NCBI GenBank assembly: GCA_022826745.1
Contig: JAJDUI010000037.1
Span: forward strand, 124,001-188,000
DNA from: Thermoanaerobaculia bacterium
GTDB lineage: Bacteria; Acidobacteriota; Thermoanaerobaculia; Multivoradales; Multivoraceae
DNA: 64,000 nucleotides
Reading direction: 5' to 3'
Positions 1 to 10,014 of the stretch are shown piece by piece (position 1 is the stretch's first letter; each line of letters begins with the position of its first letter). Position numbers and translations under genes: made by a program. The notes under the pieces were generated by a model. It ran no database searches. It was not told where the DNA came from and saw only the letters and a list, made by a program, of their open reading frames with translations.

Positions 1-842
1 ATCTCCAGGAAGAACACGGCTTCTTCGCCCCGCAGGCCCGGACGTTCACGACCGATGTGGCATTCGACTCCGACGACCCCGCCTTCCTCGCGGCTCCTCA
101 GGAGGTTCGCCGCCGCCGTCTGGATCAGGAACTGACCGGAGCCACGGCGGGACGCGTGCTGCACTCGCTGACCGACATGAACGGCGACGGCGTCGCCGAC
201 CTGGTGGTCTTCTCGCTGGAGATCAAGAGCATGTGGAGCGTTCGCTCCGCCTACGAGGTGCATTTCGGCGCGCCGACGCCGGATGGCGGCATCGTGTTCG
301 CGCCCGATGCGAGTAGCGCGATCCAGTCGGACGGGCTCCCGTTCGGGTTGGCCCCCCACGACTTCGACCGCGACGGCCAGGTCGACGTGATGTACACGAC
401 GATCAAGCTTGGCGTCCTCAGGTCGATCGGAATAGTGAGCCGCGGCTTGCTGACCCGCTCCATGCGGATGCATCTGGAGTTCTACCGCATGGAGGGTGGC
501 GTCTATCGCGACCAACCGAACGCCGTCCGCAAGGCCAAGGGGCGCGCCCCGGGCGTTTCAGGGGAGAAGGCCCTCTTCCACCCGTCGGTGTTGATCGGGG
601 ATGTGAACGGCGACCGCCGCTCGGACCTGCTGGTGCAGAAGGGCCAGGAAGGACTGCGCGTCTATCTCGGCGAGCCAGGGCCGATGCTGTTCGCCCGGCG
701 ACCGCAGAGCGTGGCGGTCGCCATGCCCAACGAGGAGTACACGTGGCTGGTGGACCTCAACCAGGACGGTAAGCAGGATGTCCTGATGCATCACCCGTCC
801 ACGACCGAGCCGCATCGCGTGACGATGCTGGTCGCACGATGA
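1..842 (+). CDS. FG-GAP/VCBS repeat protein, 5' truncated by window edge
   Basis: The reading frame is open from base 3, so only the C-terminal part of about 280 residues is present. It carries repeated calcium-loop segments of the FG-GAP/VCBS type: DMNGDGVADL, DFDRDGQVDV, DVNGDRRSDL and DLNQDGKQDV. These are short Asp/Asn/Gly-rich loops that in known families sit on beta-propeller blades of secreted or surface proteins. The fragment is colinear with and clearly similar to the next gene (shared GRVLHSLTDMNGDGV and the closing block with DGKQDVLMHH), so the two are tandem paralogs. Its TGA overlaps the ATG of the next gene (ATGA), which indicates co-translation. The role is unknown; binding or scaffolding at the cell surface is an inference. 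The GTG at 57 is internal and not the true start. Confidence 0.85.
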   Translation, partial: LQEEHGFFAPQARTFTTDVAFDSDDPAFLAAPQEVRRRRLDQELTGATAGRVLHSLTDMNGDGVADLVVFSLEIKSMWSVRSAYEVHFGAPTPDGGIVFAPDASSAIQSDGLPFGLAPHDFDRDGQVDVMYTTIKLGVLRSIGIVSRGLLTRSMRMHLEFYRMEGGVYRDQPNAVRKAKGRAPGVSGEKALFHPSVLIGDVNGDRRSDLLVQKGQEGLRVYLGEPGPMLFARRPQSVAVAMPNEEYTWLVDLNQDGKQDVLMHHPSTTEPHRVTMLVAR

Positions 843-2416
843 GCGTTCGGCACGATCGGCGTAGCCTGCATTCCCTGCTGGTCTTCGGGTTGCTCCTCCC
901 GGCATGGGTGCTGCCCGCCGGCGCACAGGACGGCTCCGAGTCGCCGTCGGGATTTGCTCCGGTCCGCCACGAGGTCGTCCTCGGCGTCGCCGAGCGCCTG
1001 ACGGTGGTGACGGGCTTCTTTGGAGAACGCCAGGTCGCCGAGTTTGCCGCGTTGCAGGTCGACGGCGACGGCAACCGTCAACTGCGGTTCTTTGCGTTTG
1101 TGGACGGCGGCTGGCAGCCGGTGCTCGAAACCACGCTGCGGTCGGAAGTGTCGTTCGTCGATGTCGCCAATATCCAGGGCCGGGATCGCCTGGTCGCGTA
1201 CGGCGGCGGCCGCCTGACCTGGCTGGATACCGACTCGGCGACGGAGCGGGCGTTGCTCGACGTGACCTCCGACTTCAAGTCGTCGCCCAGACGCGAGGTG
1301 CTCCACCTCGACATCACCCGCGACGTGAACGGCGACGGGCGCGACGACCTGGTGATTCCGGACGGTCAGGGCTTCCATGTGCTCGTGCAGCGTGATGGTG
1401 GCGCGTTCGCCGACCCGGTGACGATAGGGCCCGACGGCGGTCTCGGCAGGGTGTATGGAGCCGACGGCTACAAGTACCGGCCCTGGGACGAGGGCGGTCG
1501 CGTCCATGAGATGGACTACGACCTGGATGGGCGCAGCGACCTGGTGTTCTGGAACCGGGACCACTTCGTGGTGCATCTTCAGGATGAGCGCGGCTCGTTT
1601 TCCCGGGCGCCCACGGCCTTCACGAGCGACGTCGCGTTCGACTCCGACCAGATCGCTTCGCTCGCCGCGCCGGGGGGAATCCGCCGGCGGCGTTTGGACC
1701 ACATGCCGGAAGGGGAGAGCACCGGCAGGGTGCTGCACTCACTGACCGACATGAACGGGGACGGCGTGGACGACCTCGTCGTTTTCTCGCTCAAGGGCGC
1801 GAGCCTGTGGAAGATGCACTCCTCCTACGAGGTGTACTTCGGCACTCCGGGCCCGAGCGGACGCGTGGAGTTCTCACCGGAACCGGGTGCGGTGGTCGAG
1901 TCCGAGGGCATCATCTCTGGAATCGACCGGCACGATTTCGATCGGGACGGCCAGGTCGATGTGGTCGTGACGGCCTTCGAGCCGACGGTCTTCTCGGCGA
2001 TCAGGGTGCTCGTCATGTCGATTCTGACCGGCGCCGGGTCGTTCGATCTCGAGATTTTCCGCATGGAGGACGGCCGCTACGGCGCCCGCCCGAACGCGGT
2101 ACGCGAAATCAGGCCCAGATCGCCCAGAAAGAGCGGCGAGAGGACGTTCTGGCCGGCGGTCCGGATGGGAGACATGAACGGCGACGGACGCTCCGACGTC
2201 CTGATTGCGAGGAACCGGAAGATGCTGCACGTACATCTCGGAGTGCCGGGGCCGGGGTTGCTCGCCAGGAAGCCTCAGCGGTTCGCGATCCCGGTGCCCG
2301 AGGACGAGGAGTACACCTGGCTGGCGGACCTGAACGGGGACGGAAAGCAGGACGTTCTGATGCACCACACATCGATGACGGCGCCTCATCGCCTGACGGT
2401 GCTGATGTCGCGGTAG
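839..2416 (+). CDS. Secreted FG-GAP/VCBS repeat protein
   Basis: A 525-residue protein with an N-terminal signal peptide (hydrophobic stretch around residues 12-30 ending in PAGAQ) followed by a chain of Asp-rich FG-GAP/VCBS loops such as DVNGDGRDDL, DYDLDGRSDL, DMNGDGVDDL, DFDRDGQVDV, DMNGDGRSDV and DLNGDGKQDV. These fit a calcium-stabilised beta-propeller exported from the cytoplasm. The start is the ATG that overlaps the stop of the upstream paralog. Unlike the truncated neighbour, this copy is complete. It has no catalytic motif that I recognise. A tandem gene duplication is evident. It converges on the DUF5916 gene, whose stop lies 12 bases away. Confidence 0.88.
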   Translation: MSVRHDRRSLHSLLVFGLLLPAWVLPAGAQDGSESPSGFAPVRHEVVLGVAERLTVVTGFFGERQVAEFAALQVDGDGNRQLRFFAFVDGGWQPVLETTLRSEVSFVDVANIQGRDRLVAYGGGRLTWLDTDSATERALLDVTSDFKSSPRREVLHLDITRDVNGDGRDDLVIPDGQGFHVLVQRDGGAFADPVTIGPDGGLGRVYGADGYKYRPWDEGGRVHEMDYDLDGRSDLVFWNRDHFVVHLQDERGSFSRAPTAFTSDVAFDSDQIASLAAPGGIRRRRLDHMPEGESTGRVLHSLTDMNGDGVDDLVVFSLKGASLWKMHSSYEVYFGTPGPSGRVEFSPEPGAVVESEGIISGIDRHDFDRDGQVDVVVTAFEPTVFSAIRVLVMSILTGAGSFDLEIFRMEDGRYGARPNAVREIRPRSPRKSGERTFWPAVRMGDMNGDGRSDVLIARNRKMLHVHLGVPGPGLLARKPQRFAIPVPEDEEYTWLADLNGDGKQDVLMHHTSMTAPHRLTVLMSR

Positions 2417-2428
2417 AGGGGCCTGCGC

Positions 2429-4747
2429 CTACAGTTGGAACAGCCGCGTGACCTTGACGATCAGCGCCCGGTTGTTGAGCCCCGGGAAGCCCTGCGTCAG
2501 GGTGTCGCGCTGTTCGTTGTAGACGACGAACAGCTCGCTGCCGGGCTGGTACTCCCAGCGCAGCCGCACGTTCGCCGCCAGGCCGCGGCTCTCGGAGTCG
2601 TACTGAAACAGCGCGGCCACGAACATCCGCGGGGTCATCGTGTAGACCGCGCGGAGATCGACGAGTTCCACGTCGAACTCGCCCGCCGGCAGCTCCACGC
2701 GGTTGAACGAGATGCCCGGTTCGAGCAGGAACTGCGAACTCAGACTCACTCGCCCCCAGCCCCAGCCGAGTGACGTCTTGCGGCCGCTGTAGAAGTCGCC
2801 GTACTCGAGGAAGAACCCGCCCGACAGCCGCCGCTGCTGGCCCAGTTGCAACTGGACTTCCACGTAGTCGAAGTCGTAGCCGCCGACGCCGAGCGTGATG
2901 TCCGAGGCGATGGGGAACGGATGCGGGAGAAACTCGTAGGCCCGCACGTACGTCAGTTCGAGCTCGTCCCCGCTGTGGAACTCGATGCCGAACTCGGCCT
3001 CGGCCTCCCGCGTTTCGACCAGGCCGGCGCCGTTCTCGATGTAGGACATCGACCCGGTCCACGAGTACTTGCGCACCAGCCTGCTTCCGGCCGGCCGCGG
3101 GCTGAAGCGGAACTCGCCGTAGGAACTGCGCATGTCCGGGCGGCGGACGAAACCGATGCCGGGATTGAAGTGGTCGCCGACCCGCAGGCGCTCCAGGCGG
3201 ACTCCGTAGCGGTCGCCGTTGTAGTCCATCTGCAGGCGATAGCTGGCGTCGTCTCCCTCGAGTCCGGGTGTGCTCGTTTCGGCCCAGTAGGTGTTGAAGG
3301 TCAGGTGGTCGAAGAAGGCGAAGGTCCCGTCGACGCCGTAGGCCTCGTTGCGGCCGGCGCCGGTCTGGTCGACGGAGCGGCGCGTGTAGATGACGCCGAC
3401 GCTGCTCCGGCGCAGGATGTCCCGCTTGACTCGCATCACGCCGAAGTTCGTCGCGATGGCGCCGGACAGCGGTTCGTCGTCCGACTGGATGTTCAGCAGA
3501 CCGAGCGTGTAGCGGCCCGTCCGTCCGGTCAGACGCGCGCCGGCCTCGATCGGTACCGCCCGGCCCCGGTGCAGGCCGATCCGCCGGCTGTAGAACAGCG
3601 CCGGCGTGTCACCGAACCCTCCGAATCCACCTGCCCGGCGCCCGCCGAAGCCGAAGGTTCCCTGGTTCTCGAGGAAGAAGTCGCGCTTCTCGGGGAAGAA
3701 GAGGCTGAAACGGGTCAGATCGACCTGCTGCTGGTCGTTCTCAACCTGGGCGAAGTCCGTGTTGTAGGTGAAGTCGGCCGTGAGGTTCTGGCTGACTCCG
3801 TACTTGATGTCGACGCCGAGATCGGCGTTCACCTCATTTGAGATTTCCGGGTTGGCCAGGCGATCGCTCTCCATGTCGGCGACCAGGTAGGGCTTGATTT
3901 CGAGGTTCCTCGAGGCCGGCGGGGCTTCCAGCCCGACCAGGGGTCCGGCCAGCGACATCTGCATGATGCCCATCTCGCCCAGCGCTACAGGGATGCGGTT
4001 CAGGGTCGAACTCTCGTTCTTCCACTGCGTGTAGCGCTGCAGATTGATGCCCCAGATCTGCGAGCTCCCCGGGCGATACCTGAGCGATCGGAACGGGATC
4101 GCGGCTTCCGCCGTCCAGCCGCCCTCGAACCTGCCCGCCCTGAGATCCCAGACCGGGTTCCAGTCGACGTTCATCTGCCGTTCGTCGGTGATCTGGGCGT
4201 CGAAGCGGCCGCCCGAGGCGTAGATCGTGAAGATGACGGCGTTTCGCCGGTCGTAGAACGTGTCGAGAGCGATGTCGAAGTAGTCGTCCGAGCTGAAGCC
4301 GTCGCGCCGCATGTCGTTCGCGGCGATCCGATCCGGGTCCTGCCAGCAACGGATCGAGATGAAGACCGTGGTTTCGTCGAAGGTGATCCAGACCTCCGAC
4401 TTGTCGGTGGCCGGCTCTCCCGGCTGGGGTTCGACCTGAATGAAGTCGGAGATCGGGGGCACCGTCTCGTAGAGAGGTTCGTCAAGCCGGCCATCGATTC
4501 GAAGCGGCGCGGCGAGGGGCACTGCCCGGACGGTGGCCCGGCCGGAGTCGTCCCGGCTCACCACGGCCGGCGGCACGGGGGGCGGCGGCCCGTCGAAGGT
4601 GAAAGGGAGCTCCAGCGGTCCAGTCAGCGGCGCCGGCGAACCGGGTTGCGAGCCGGTTTCCTCGGCGAGCAGGGCGCCGCCGCCGGCGGCGGTGGCGATC
4701 AGCGTTGCGACCGCCAGGGCGAACGACCGGCGGTGACGGTTCTCCAT
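2429..4747 (-). CDS. DUF5916 protein: CBM9-like domain plus predicted outer-membrane barrel
   Basis: A 772-residue exported protein. The ATG at 4747 is preferred over a GTG seven codons upstream because it opens directly into a signal peptide (HRRSFALAVATLIATAAGG) and has GAGAAG upstream. Residues about 70-270 resemble the carbohydrate-binding family 9-like domain (DGRLDEPLY, then a Trp- and Asp-rich beta-sandwich with WNPVWDLR). The remaining 500 residues alternate aromatic and charged residues like the strands of a beta-barrel, with FSLFFPEKRDFFLENQG typical of DUF5916, and end in a hydrophobic C-terminus (RLFQL). The family is common in Acidobacteria, Gemmatimonadetes and Bacteroidetes, and its function is not established. 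Transport or hydrolysis of a glycan at the outer membrane is an inference. Confidence 0.88.
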   Translation of the reverse strand: MENRHRRSFALAVATLIATAAGGGALLAEETGSQPGSPAPLTGPLELPFTFDGPPPPVPPAVVSRDDSGRATVRAVPLAAPLRIDGRLDEPLYETVPPISDFIQVEPQPGEPATDKSEVWITFDETTVFISIRCWQDPDRIAANDMRRDGFSSDDYFDIALDTFYDRRNAVIFTIYASGGRFDAQITDERQMNVDWNPVWDLRAGRFEGGWTAEAAIPFRSLRYRPGSSQIWGINLQRYTQWKNESSTLNRIPVALGEMGIMQMSLAGPLVGLEAPPASRNLEIKPYLVADMESDRLANPEISNEVNADLGVDIKYGVSQNLTADFTYNTDFAQVENDQQQVDLTRFSLFFPEKRDFFLENQGTFGFGGRRAGGFGGFGDTPALFYSRRIGLHRGRAVPIEAGARLTGRTGRYTLGLLNIQSDDEPLSGAIATNFGVMRVKRDILRRSSVGVIYTRRSVDQTGAGRNEAYGVDGTFAFFDHLTFNTYWAETSTPGLEGDDASYRLQMDYNGDRYGVRLERLRVGDHFNPGIGFVRRPDMRSSYGEFRFSPRPAGSRLVRKYSWTGSMSYIENGAGLVETREAEAEFGIEFHSGDELELTYVRAYEFLPHPFPIASDITLGVGGYDFDYVEVQLQLGQQRRLSGGFFLEYGDFYSGRKTSLGWGWGRVSLSSQFLLEPGISFNRVELPAGEFDVELVDLRAVYTMTPRMFVAALFQYDSESRGLAANVRLRWEYQPGSELFVVYNEQRDTLTQGFPGLNNRALIVKVTRLFQL

Positions 4748-4855
4748 GGCGGGCTTCTCTTGCTTCACGTGAGCCGTGGGACAGTGCCGCGTTGCGGCCC
4801 TGCACGTAGGACGTTGACCATGTGGCGATGTTTCATGGAGCGCCGCCTGACGGCG

Positions 4856-7222
4856 CTAGCCGAGCCGGTTCTCGCCCGCGTTCTCGGCCTGGTGCAGGGT
4901 GACCGGCCAGCCGGGGAACTGGCCGCCGTCGCTGTCGGCCGTGCTCAGGAAACGGAACGCCTCGACCCGGTAGGTCCTCGCCTCCGTGTCGACCGTGACA
5001 AGGCCGAAACCGCTGCTCTTCTGGTGTGCGCGCTCGTATGGGTCGGTTGCGGTGCCGACTTCCGGGTTGCCGATCGCGTAGACGTAGACCCGGTTGCCCA
5101 GCGGATCGCGGAACTCGCCGGTGTGCGGCAGGCCGTGGCGGGGCCGGTTCCGGTGCGGCGGGCCGACCTCGTCGGGCCGCCACCAGCGCGGGTAGCCGGC
5201 GCTGATCGCCGGCGTGCAGAATGCCCAGGAGCCGTCGCGCTGCGCGTCCGCGCCGTACTGGACGAGCGAAGGCAGGTGCTGGTCGCCGCAGACGTGCAGG
5301 CACTTCGCCTCCCGGAGGATGCGGACGAGGCGGTCGCGCGGCGTCTGCGGCCAGCCGCCGCAGTCGAGATCGGCTATCAGGTAGTCGTCGGAGCCGCCGT
5401 GATGCGTCGCGACGCCCGCGAACACGGTCTGGCTGAGCAGCACCTTCATCGTGTGGCCGCGCCAGTCGCCGGCCCACTGTTCCAGGAACTCCTCCTGCCG
5501 TTCGCCGAGCAGGGCAAGACCGGGCGCATCGAGCGCTGCTGTATCCAGTTCCGGATCGAGGACATGGTCCGCCCTGCCGGAGCCGGTGTCCACGTGTTCG
5601 GGGCCGCTCTTGAACTGCCGGTCGGCGAGGATCGCGAAACCGACGCCGCCGTAGACCATGTCGCCGTAGTAGACGCTGATGTCCTGCTCGACCGGCGCCG
5701 GATCGAACGGATCCGGATGGTGCGAAGCGTTCGTCCGGTGGACCACGTTGACCATCCGCGCCGGCTCCCGGTAGCCGCCGAGCGAGGAGGTTCCCCGGCC
5801 GGTGTCCATCGCCTTGCCGCTCTCGCCCCAGATGTTGCCCTGGAACACGTCGTGATCGTCCGGGATGCACAGCGTCGGCCGATCGCGCATCGCCTCGCGG
5901 AAGGCCCAGCCGAACATGTAGTACTTCCGAAGGTAGTTCAGGATCGCCGGCCCGGCCGGCTCGCGGATCAGGCCGTAGCCGCCGTGGCTCTCGTAGAGCT
6001 GGTCGCCGGAGAAGAAGAGCAGGTCGGGATCCCGCGCCAGAACATGGTCGGCGACCGGCGCGTAGGGGAACGAGTAGTCGTTCTGGCAGGTGAGTCCGGC
6101 CAGCCGCAGCGGCCGGCCGGCGGGGTTTGCGCGGATCGTGCCCCGCCAGTCGTGCTCCGTCTCGCCGCCGTCCGTGTGCCGCTCGCGATAGACGAGCCGG
6201 AATGCCGCCGCCTCCCCTTCGTTCCAGTTCGACAGCCGGAACGTCGCCGTCCAGGCGTCCGGGTCGAGTTCGGCGAAACCGTGAGACCGCCATGCGCCGT
6301 CGTGCTCCGTCAGCAGCTCGACCCGCCGGTCGTCGTCGGTGCCCAGCGGGGGCATCAACGCCGTGAGCTTGACGACGAAGCCCTCGTCCCCGCGGGAGTC
6401 GCTCATCGAGTACATCGACCACAGGATCGGCCCGAACCGGTGGTCCGCGTCGACCTCGAAGGCATCCCCGTCCGCCGTCCACTCGCTGAACCGGTACCGG
6501 GCGCCCTCACCCTTGGGGATCTCCCGGTCGAAGTTACTGACGATTGCGACGTTGCCGGCGATGTCGGCGGCGCGCATGGTGTCCGTCGTCATGCCGAGCT
6601 CGGTTCCGTCGGGCGCCAGAGCCTTCAGCATCAGGGCGCAGTTCCTGTCTCCGACGACACCGTCCAGGACCAGGAGCACTCCTTCCGTGTCGATCGTCTC
6701 GCCGACGTCGATCTCCCTGCTCGTCACGCCCAGCACCAGCCGGTTGCCGATCAGCCCGGCGTCGACGCCAACGCCACGCGCGAAGCAGTTGCTGCGATGG
6801 TCGTCGATCAGGTTGCGAACACCGATCCGGAATCCCGCGCCGCCGTCCCGCTCCCCGGCCTCCACCCGTCGGCAGCGGACGGACATCCGAAACCGCCCTT
6901 CTTCGCCGGTAAGTCGATGCGTGATCAGGTGAACGTTGCGATCGCCGCCCGAGGTCTGCACCTCGGCCGCGCCGTCCACGACCTGCCAGTCCTCCATCGG
7001 ATTGGCCCAGAACGACTCCCCGAGCCACCCTCGGTCATTGGTCCGGTGCCAGCGATCGACCCGGGTGCCAGGGGCCGCGTCTCGCCGCTCCTGCCGAGCC
7101 TCGACCCGGTCAGTCCGCTTCGGCAGCGAGACGATTGCCGCCAGCAGCCCAAGAAGGCCTCGTCGGCTCAACCCCTTCTTCGTTGAAGACTCCGTTTCGT
7201 TCCGGATTCGCGGGAGGCGCAT
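4856..7222 (-). CDS. PhoD-like alkaline phosphatase family metallophosphoesterase
   Basis: A 788-residue protein. The ATG at 7222 places a twin-arginine signal ([17 protein letters not shown], residues about 18-34) at the N-terminus, as in PhoD enzymes. The frame stays open further upstream only as antisense to the next gene. The N-terminal half (residues 60-300) is beta-rich with no clear family. The catalytic half has metallophosphatase motifs: GDQLYE near residue 405, DDHDVFQGN near 455 and a late GDQHLPSLV near 645, which supply Asp, Asn and His metal ligands. Known PhoD enzymes are secreted, folded with metal, and cleave phosphodiesters or phosphomonoesters. At 788 residues it is longer than the usual 450-600, because of the N-terminal extension. 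The substrate is unknown. Confidence 0.86.
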   Translation of the reverse strand: MRLPRIRNETESSTKKGLSRRGLLGLLAAIVSLPKRTDRVEARQERRDAAPGTRVDRWHRTNDRGWLGESFWANPMEDWQVVDGAAEVQTSGGDRNVHLITHRLTGEEGRFRMSVRCRRVEAGERDGGAGFRIGVRNLIDDHRSNCFARGVGVDAGLIGNRLVLGVTSREIDVGETIDTEGVLLVLDGVVGDRNCALMLKALAPDGTELGMTTDTMRAADIAGNVAIVSNFDREIPKGEGARYRFSEWTADGDAFEVDADHRFGPILWSMYSMSDSRGDEGFVVKLTALMPPLGTDDDRRVELLTEHDGAWRSHGFAELDPDAWTATFRLSNWNEGEAAAFRLVYRERHTDGGETEHDWRGTIRANPAGRPLRLAGLTCQNDYSFPYAPVADHVLARDPDLLFFSGDQLYESHGGYGLIREPAGPAILNYLRKYYMFGWAFREAMRDRPTLCIPDDHDVFQGNIWGESGKAMDTGRGTSSLGGYREPARMVNVVHRTNASHHPDPFDPAPVEQDISVYYGDMVYGGVGFAILADRQFKSGPEHVDTGSGRADHVLDPELDTAALDAPGLALLGERQEEFLEQWAGDWRGHTMKVLLSQTVFAGVATHHGGSDDYLIADLDCGGWPQTPRDRLVRILREAKCLHVCGDQHLPSLVQYGADAQRDGSWAFCTPAISAGYPRWWRPDEVGPPHRNRPRHGLPHTGEFRDPLGNRVYVYAIGNPEVGTATDPYERAHQKSSGFGLVTVDTEARTYRVEAFRFLSTADSDGGQFPGWPVTLHQAENAGENRLG

Positions 7223-7269
7223 CCGCCGCAGTATCGCACTGGTGCAAAGTCGCCGGGAGCCGAGTTGCG

Positions 7270-9522
7270 CTACCTCGCCAGCGGATCCGGCCGAATCTGG
7301 AACTTGACGAACTTGCCACGGGTGCCCTTGCCGCCTTCGGTGTGCCAGATGTAGTTCGTGCCGTAGTTGGCCCAGAGGGCGCGGCCCTTCCAGCCCGCGC
7401 CGGGGTCGTCGATGCGGCCGTCGAGGCCGCGGGAGAAGAAGCCGAGAGGGTAGGGGACCCGCAGCGTCGTCCACTCGCCGGTTTCGGGATCGAGCACCAG
7501 CAGGCTGTCCGAGTTCGATCCGGTGGCGATCGGCGTGTTCTCGCCGAAGCCGCCGATGTCGTGCTGATCGACCCAGTTGTAGTAGTGGAAGTCCGCCGGC
7601 ACGTCCGAGCCCTTCATCGTGGGACCCTCGGTCCGGTACAGCGTCCAGCCCTCGGGGCACTGGCTGCCGTCCGCGCTGTCCGGCTCGTCGCGGGGCTCGC
7701 ACTTGCGGACGTCGAGGCTCGCCAGGTGGCTGCTGCCGGCCAGAGCCGTCCACACCACGCCGTCGCTGGCGATATCGATCCCGCGCGGGTCGAAACCGGG
7801 TTCGGGGACGCGGAAGACCTGCGACCGGCAACTGGTCGGGGGATCGTCACCGCGCATCAGGCGGATGATGTAACCGGGATAGGTCTGGGAGGCGCCCCAC
7901 AGCGAGTCGTCGACCGGGCTTGGAATGACCGAGTAGAGGCCGTAGGAGACCTGCGTGTCGTAGCGGGGGTCGGGCTCCGGAGTCGTCTCGACCTCTCCCG
8001 CCGCGGCCCGTTCCTCCTCGGCCCTGACGGCATCGACACGGTAGGTGTAGCCGCCCGCCGAGGCCACCGCGACGTTCCAGGGCTTCGTGATCTCGCCGTC
8101 GCCGTTCGTGTCGACGACCAGGGGGCACCAGCCGACCGCCTGCTGCTCGTCGCCGGTTTCGTCGAAGACCAGCGTGTCGACCCAGGAGAAGCCGGCGCCG
8201 CCGCCGTTGAAGTACACGGTCTCGTTGGCGTCGTTGTCGAACTGCAGGTGGTGGGTGCTGAAGCAGGTCTCGATCAGCGTGAACTTCTGCGTGACCGGGT
8301 CGAAGAAGGAGGCATGGCGGCCGCCGGACCGAGGCGTCCACCAGGCGGCATACCTGTTCTCCGGGTCGCTGCACCAGGCCGGCGGGCGGCGCGCGCCGCG
8401 GATCTTCGAGGTCAGCCAGACGCGGCCCTTGCTGTCGATCATCGGGTTGTGCGGGTCGGCCGGGTTGTAGGGCGGATTGCCCCAGATGTGCTCGTCGCCC
8501 CAGAAGAAGGAGGGCCGCATCGGCGGCGGGAAGCGGGACGGGACCACGCTTCTCGGTTCCCTGGTGGGGATGTTCCGGGCGTAGCTCAGGTTCTGGACCG
8601 GGTCCATCACGACGAGCTGGCCGTGGCCGGAACTCGCCGCGTAGACGGGTCCGCCGGCGTTGACCTGGGGGTTGTTCTTGTCGGTCGACACGAGATCGTG
8701 CATGAAGGTCTTGTCGCTGCCGACGTCCCACATCGTGAGGACGAGGTTGCGTTCGATCCCCTGCGGCCGGGGAGGCGCCGGCGGCAGTTCTCCCGCCGCG
8801 ATCCGCTCGGTCCAGTCGGCGTAGGTGTCCAGGGACGCCTCCATGCCCTGGATCCGGAGCACGTTGTACATCTGGTTGCCGCGTACGCCGGTGCCCAGCC
8901 GCCACTCCCAGGCCTCCTTGTGGGTGGTGAGCTCCGGCTTGGCCTCGAACACGTGGTCGACGGTGCGGGTCTGGCGACTTCCGAGCTGGTGGCAGAAGTT
9001 GCAGTCCGACTTCAGCGAGTCGAGCCAGTGGGCCTGGGAGAGCATGCGCGTCCCCATGCCGTTACCGTCGTCGCCGGTGCCGGGAAAGAGGCTCTCGTCC
9101 GGCGGCGCCATGAGGGACAGCCAGTAGTCGCCGGGATAGACCCTCGCGGCTTCTTCTGGAGTCGCCGCGGGGGTTGCCTGGAGCGTGACCGGCTCGGCGG
9201 TGGGCCTCATCTCGAGCGGCTCCGAGTCGACCAGGCCGTAACCTCGCACCCACACCGCATAGCTCGCGTCGGGCAGTTCCGGCAGCATGAACCGGCCTTC
9301 GTCGTCAGTGACGACGATCTTCACGAACTTCGTCGGCAGGTCCTCCGTCTCGGCGATCACCCAGACGCCGGCCTCAGGGCCCTGGGCGCCCTCGACCACA
9401 CCGCCGATGTAGCCGTCGGGCGAGGGGAGTCGGGCTGTGGGAGCGGTTTCGGTCGGCGTGCAGGCGACGGCCAGCAGAACGCCGGGGGCGACAACGAACT
9501 GGATCAGCCTGGAGGTGGTCAT
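7270..9522 (-). CDS. Lipoprotein with carboxypeptidase-regulatory-like domain, CxxCH site and propeller-like region
   Basis: A 750-residue lipoprotein. A signal peptide ends in the lipobox LAVAC near residue 21. Residues about 38-115 form a carboxypeptidase regulatory-like beta-sandwich (GYIGGVVEG, then [12 protein letters not shown]). A single CNFCH near residue 173 is the consensus for covalent heme c, although one motif alone may instead be structural. Downstream segments such as [22 protein letters not shown] and [18 protein letters not shown] resemble the blades of streptogramin-lyase-like propellers. It is probably anchored in the periplasm or outer membrane. The function is unknown; a redox or polymer-binding role is only inference. 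It lies 47 bases upstream of the PhoD-like gene on the same strand and may be co-transcribed with it. Confidence 0.8.
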   Translation of the reverse strand: MTTSRLIQFVVAPGVLLAVACTPTETAPTARLPSPDGYIGGVVEGAQGPEAGVWVIAETEDLPTKFVKIVVTDDEGRFMLPELPDASYAVWVRGYGLVDSEPLEMRPTAEPVTLQATPAATPEEAARVYPGDYWLSLMAPPDESLFPGTGDDGNGMGTRMLSQAHWLDSLKSDCNFCHQLGSRQTRTVDHVFEAKPELTTHKEAWEWRLGTGVRGNQMYNVLRIQGMEASLDTYADWTERIAAGELPPAPPRPQGIERNLVLTMWDVGSDKTFMHDLVSTDKNNPQVNAGGPVYAASSGHGQLVVMDPVQNLSYARNIPTREPRSVVPSRFPPPMRPSFFWGDEHIWGNPPYNPADPHNPMIDSKGRVWLTSKIRGARRPPAWCSDPENRYAAWWTPRSGGRHASFFDPVTQKFTLIETCFSTHHLQFDNDANETVYFNGGGAGFSWVDTLVFDETGDEQQAVGWCPLVVDTNGDGEITKPWNVAVASAGGYTYRVDAVRAEEERAAAGEVETTPEPDPRYDTQVSYGLYSVIPSPVDDSLWGASQTYPGYIIRLMRGDDPPTSCRSQVFRVPEPGFDPRGIDIASDGVVWTALAGSSHLASLDVRKCEPRDEPDSADGSQCPEGWTLYRTEGPTMKGSDVPADFHYYNWVDQHDIGGFGENTPIATGSNSDSLLVLDPETGEWTTLRVPYPLGFFSRGLDGRIDDPGAGWKGRALWANYGTNYIWHTEGGKGTRGKFVKFQIRPDPLAR

Positions 9523-9564
9523 GGGAACACCTTAGCGTCCCGTGATCCAGCAGCGGAGCGGCTG

Positions 9565-10014
9565 TTACCCGCCGTGCCGTTCCTCCGCCGTCTGCTTCAG
9601 CGCCCTGCCGACGGCGGCGAAGCCGCGGTGCATGGCGCCGCCGAACAGGAGTCGGGCCACGGGCGCGAGCGGCCCTTCGAGGGTGTCCGTGTTGAAGTAC
9701 GTGCAGCTCGTCTCGCCTCGCTTCTCGAGTCGCTGTACGCGCAGCGCCTTGACGAGTCCGAGGGCGACGTTCGTGGTCCAGGCCAGACGGGTCGGCGGTT
9801 CGACGATCGCGATGCGCTCGGTCTGCTTCCGGTTGTAGCGGTCCAGCTTGACGTCGAAGTGGATCGTGGAGCCGACGCGGACAACGGTCTTCCGGTAAGT
9901 CCTGGCGAAGGGATTCCACTCGTGGTAGCGGTCGAGATCGACGAGGAGGTCCCAGGCCACCTCGATGGGGGCGTCGATCTCTACCGGCTCTGAATCGATG
10001 GAGCGCTTGAACAT
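9565..10014 (-). CDS. SRPBCC-fold (polyketide cyclase/START-like) protein
   Basis: A 149-residue protein with the layout of the SRPBCC superfamily: an early segment EIDAPIEVAWDLLVDLDRY followed by EWNPF, a long beta-sheet and a C-terminal amphipathic helix (FGGAMHRGFAAVGRALKQ). Members bind hydrophobic ligands in a deep cavity, and some are cyclases or lipid carriers. No catalytic residues can be assigned from sequence alone. Its start lies inside the 3' end of the neighbouring SDR gene (34-base overlap), so the two are probably co-translated and may act on the same substrate. Confidence 0.8.
   Translation of the reverse strand: MFKRSIDSEPVEIDAPIEVAWDLLVDLDRYHEWNPFARTYRKTVVRVGSTIHFDVKLDRYNRKQTERIAIVEPPTRLAWTTNVALGLVKALRVQRLEKRGETSCTYFNTDTLEGPLAPVARLLFGGAMHRGFAAVGRALKQTAEERHGG

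Noticed and set aside
1..2416. Single protein split by a frameshift near 840
   Set aside because: The second frame has its own signal peptide, and the two parts are paralogous rather than contiguous.
4646..7186. Long open frame on the plus strand opposite the PhoD-like and DUF5916 genes
   Set aside because: It is a GC-rich antisense shadow with Arg/Ala/Val/Asp-rich low-complexity translation and no recognisable motif, whereas the minus-strand genes carry clear family motifs.
7223..7831. 203-residue N-terminal extension of the PhoD-like protein
   Set aside because: It is antisense to the neighbouring gene, and the start at 7222 gives a proper Tat signal.
7135..9993. 952-codon plus-strand frame opposite the regulatory-like lipoprotein gene
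   Set aside because: Low-complexity shadow; the minus strand has a lipobox, a regulatory-like domain and a CxxCH motif.
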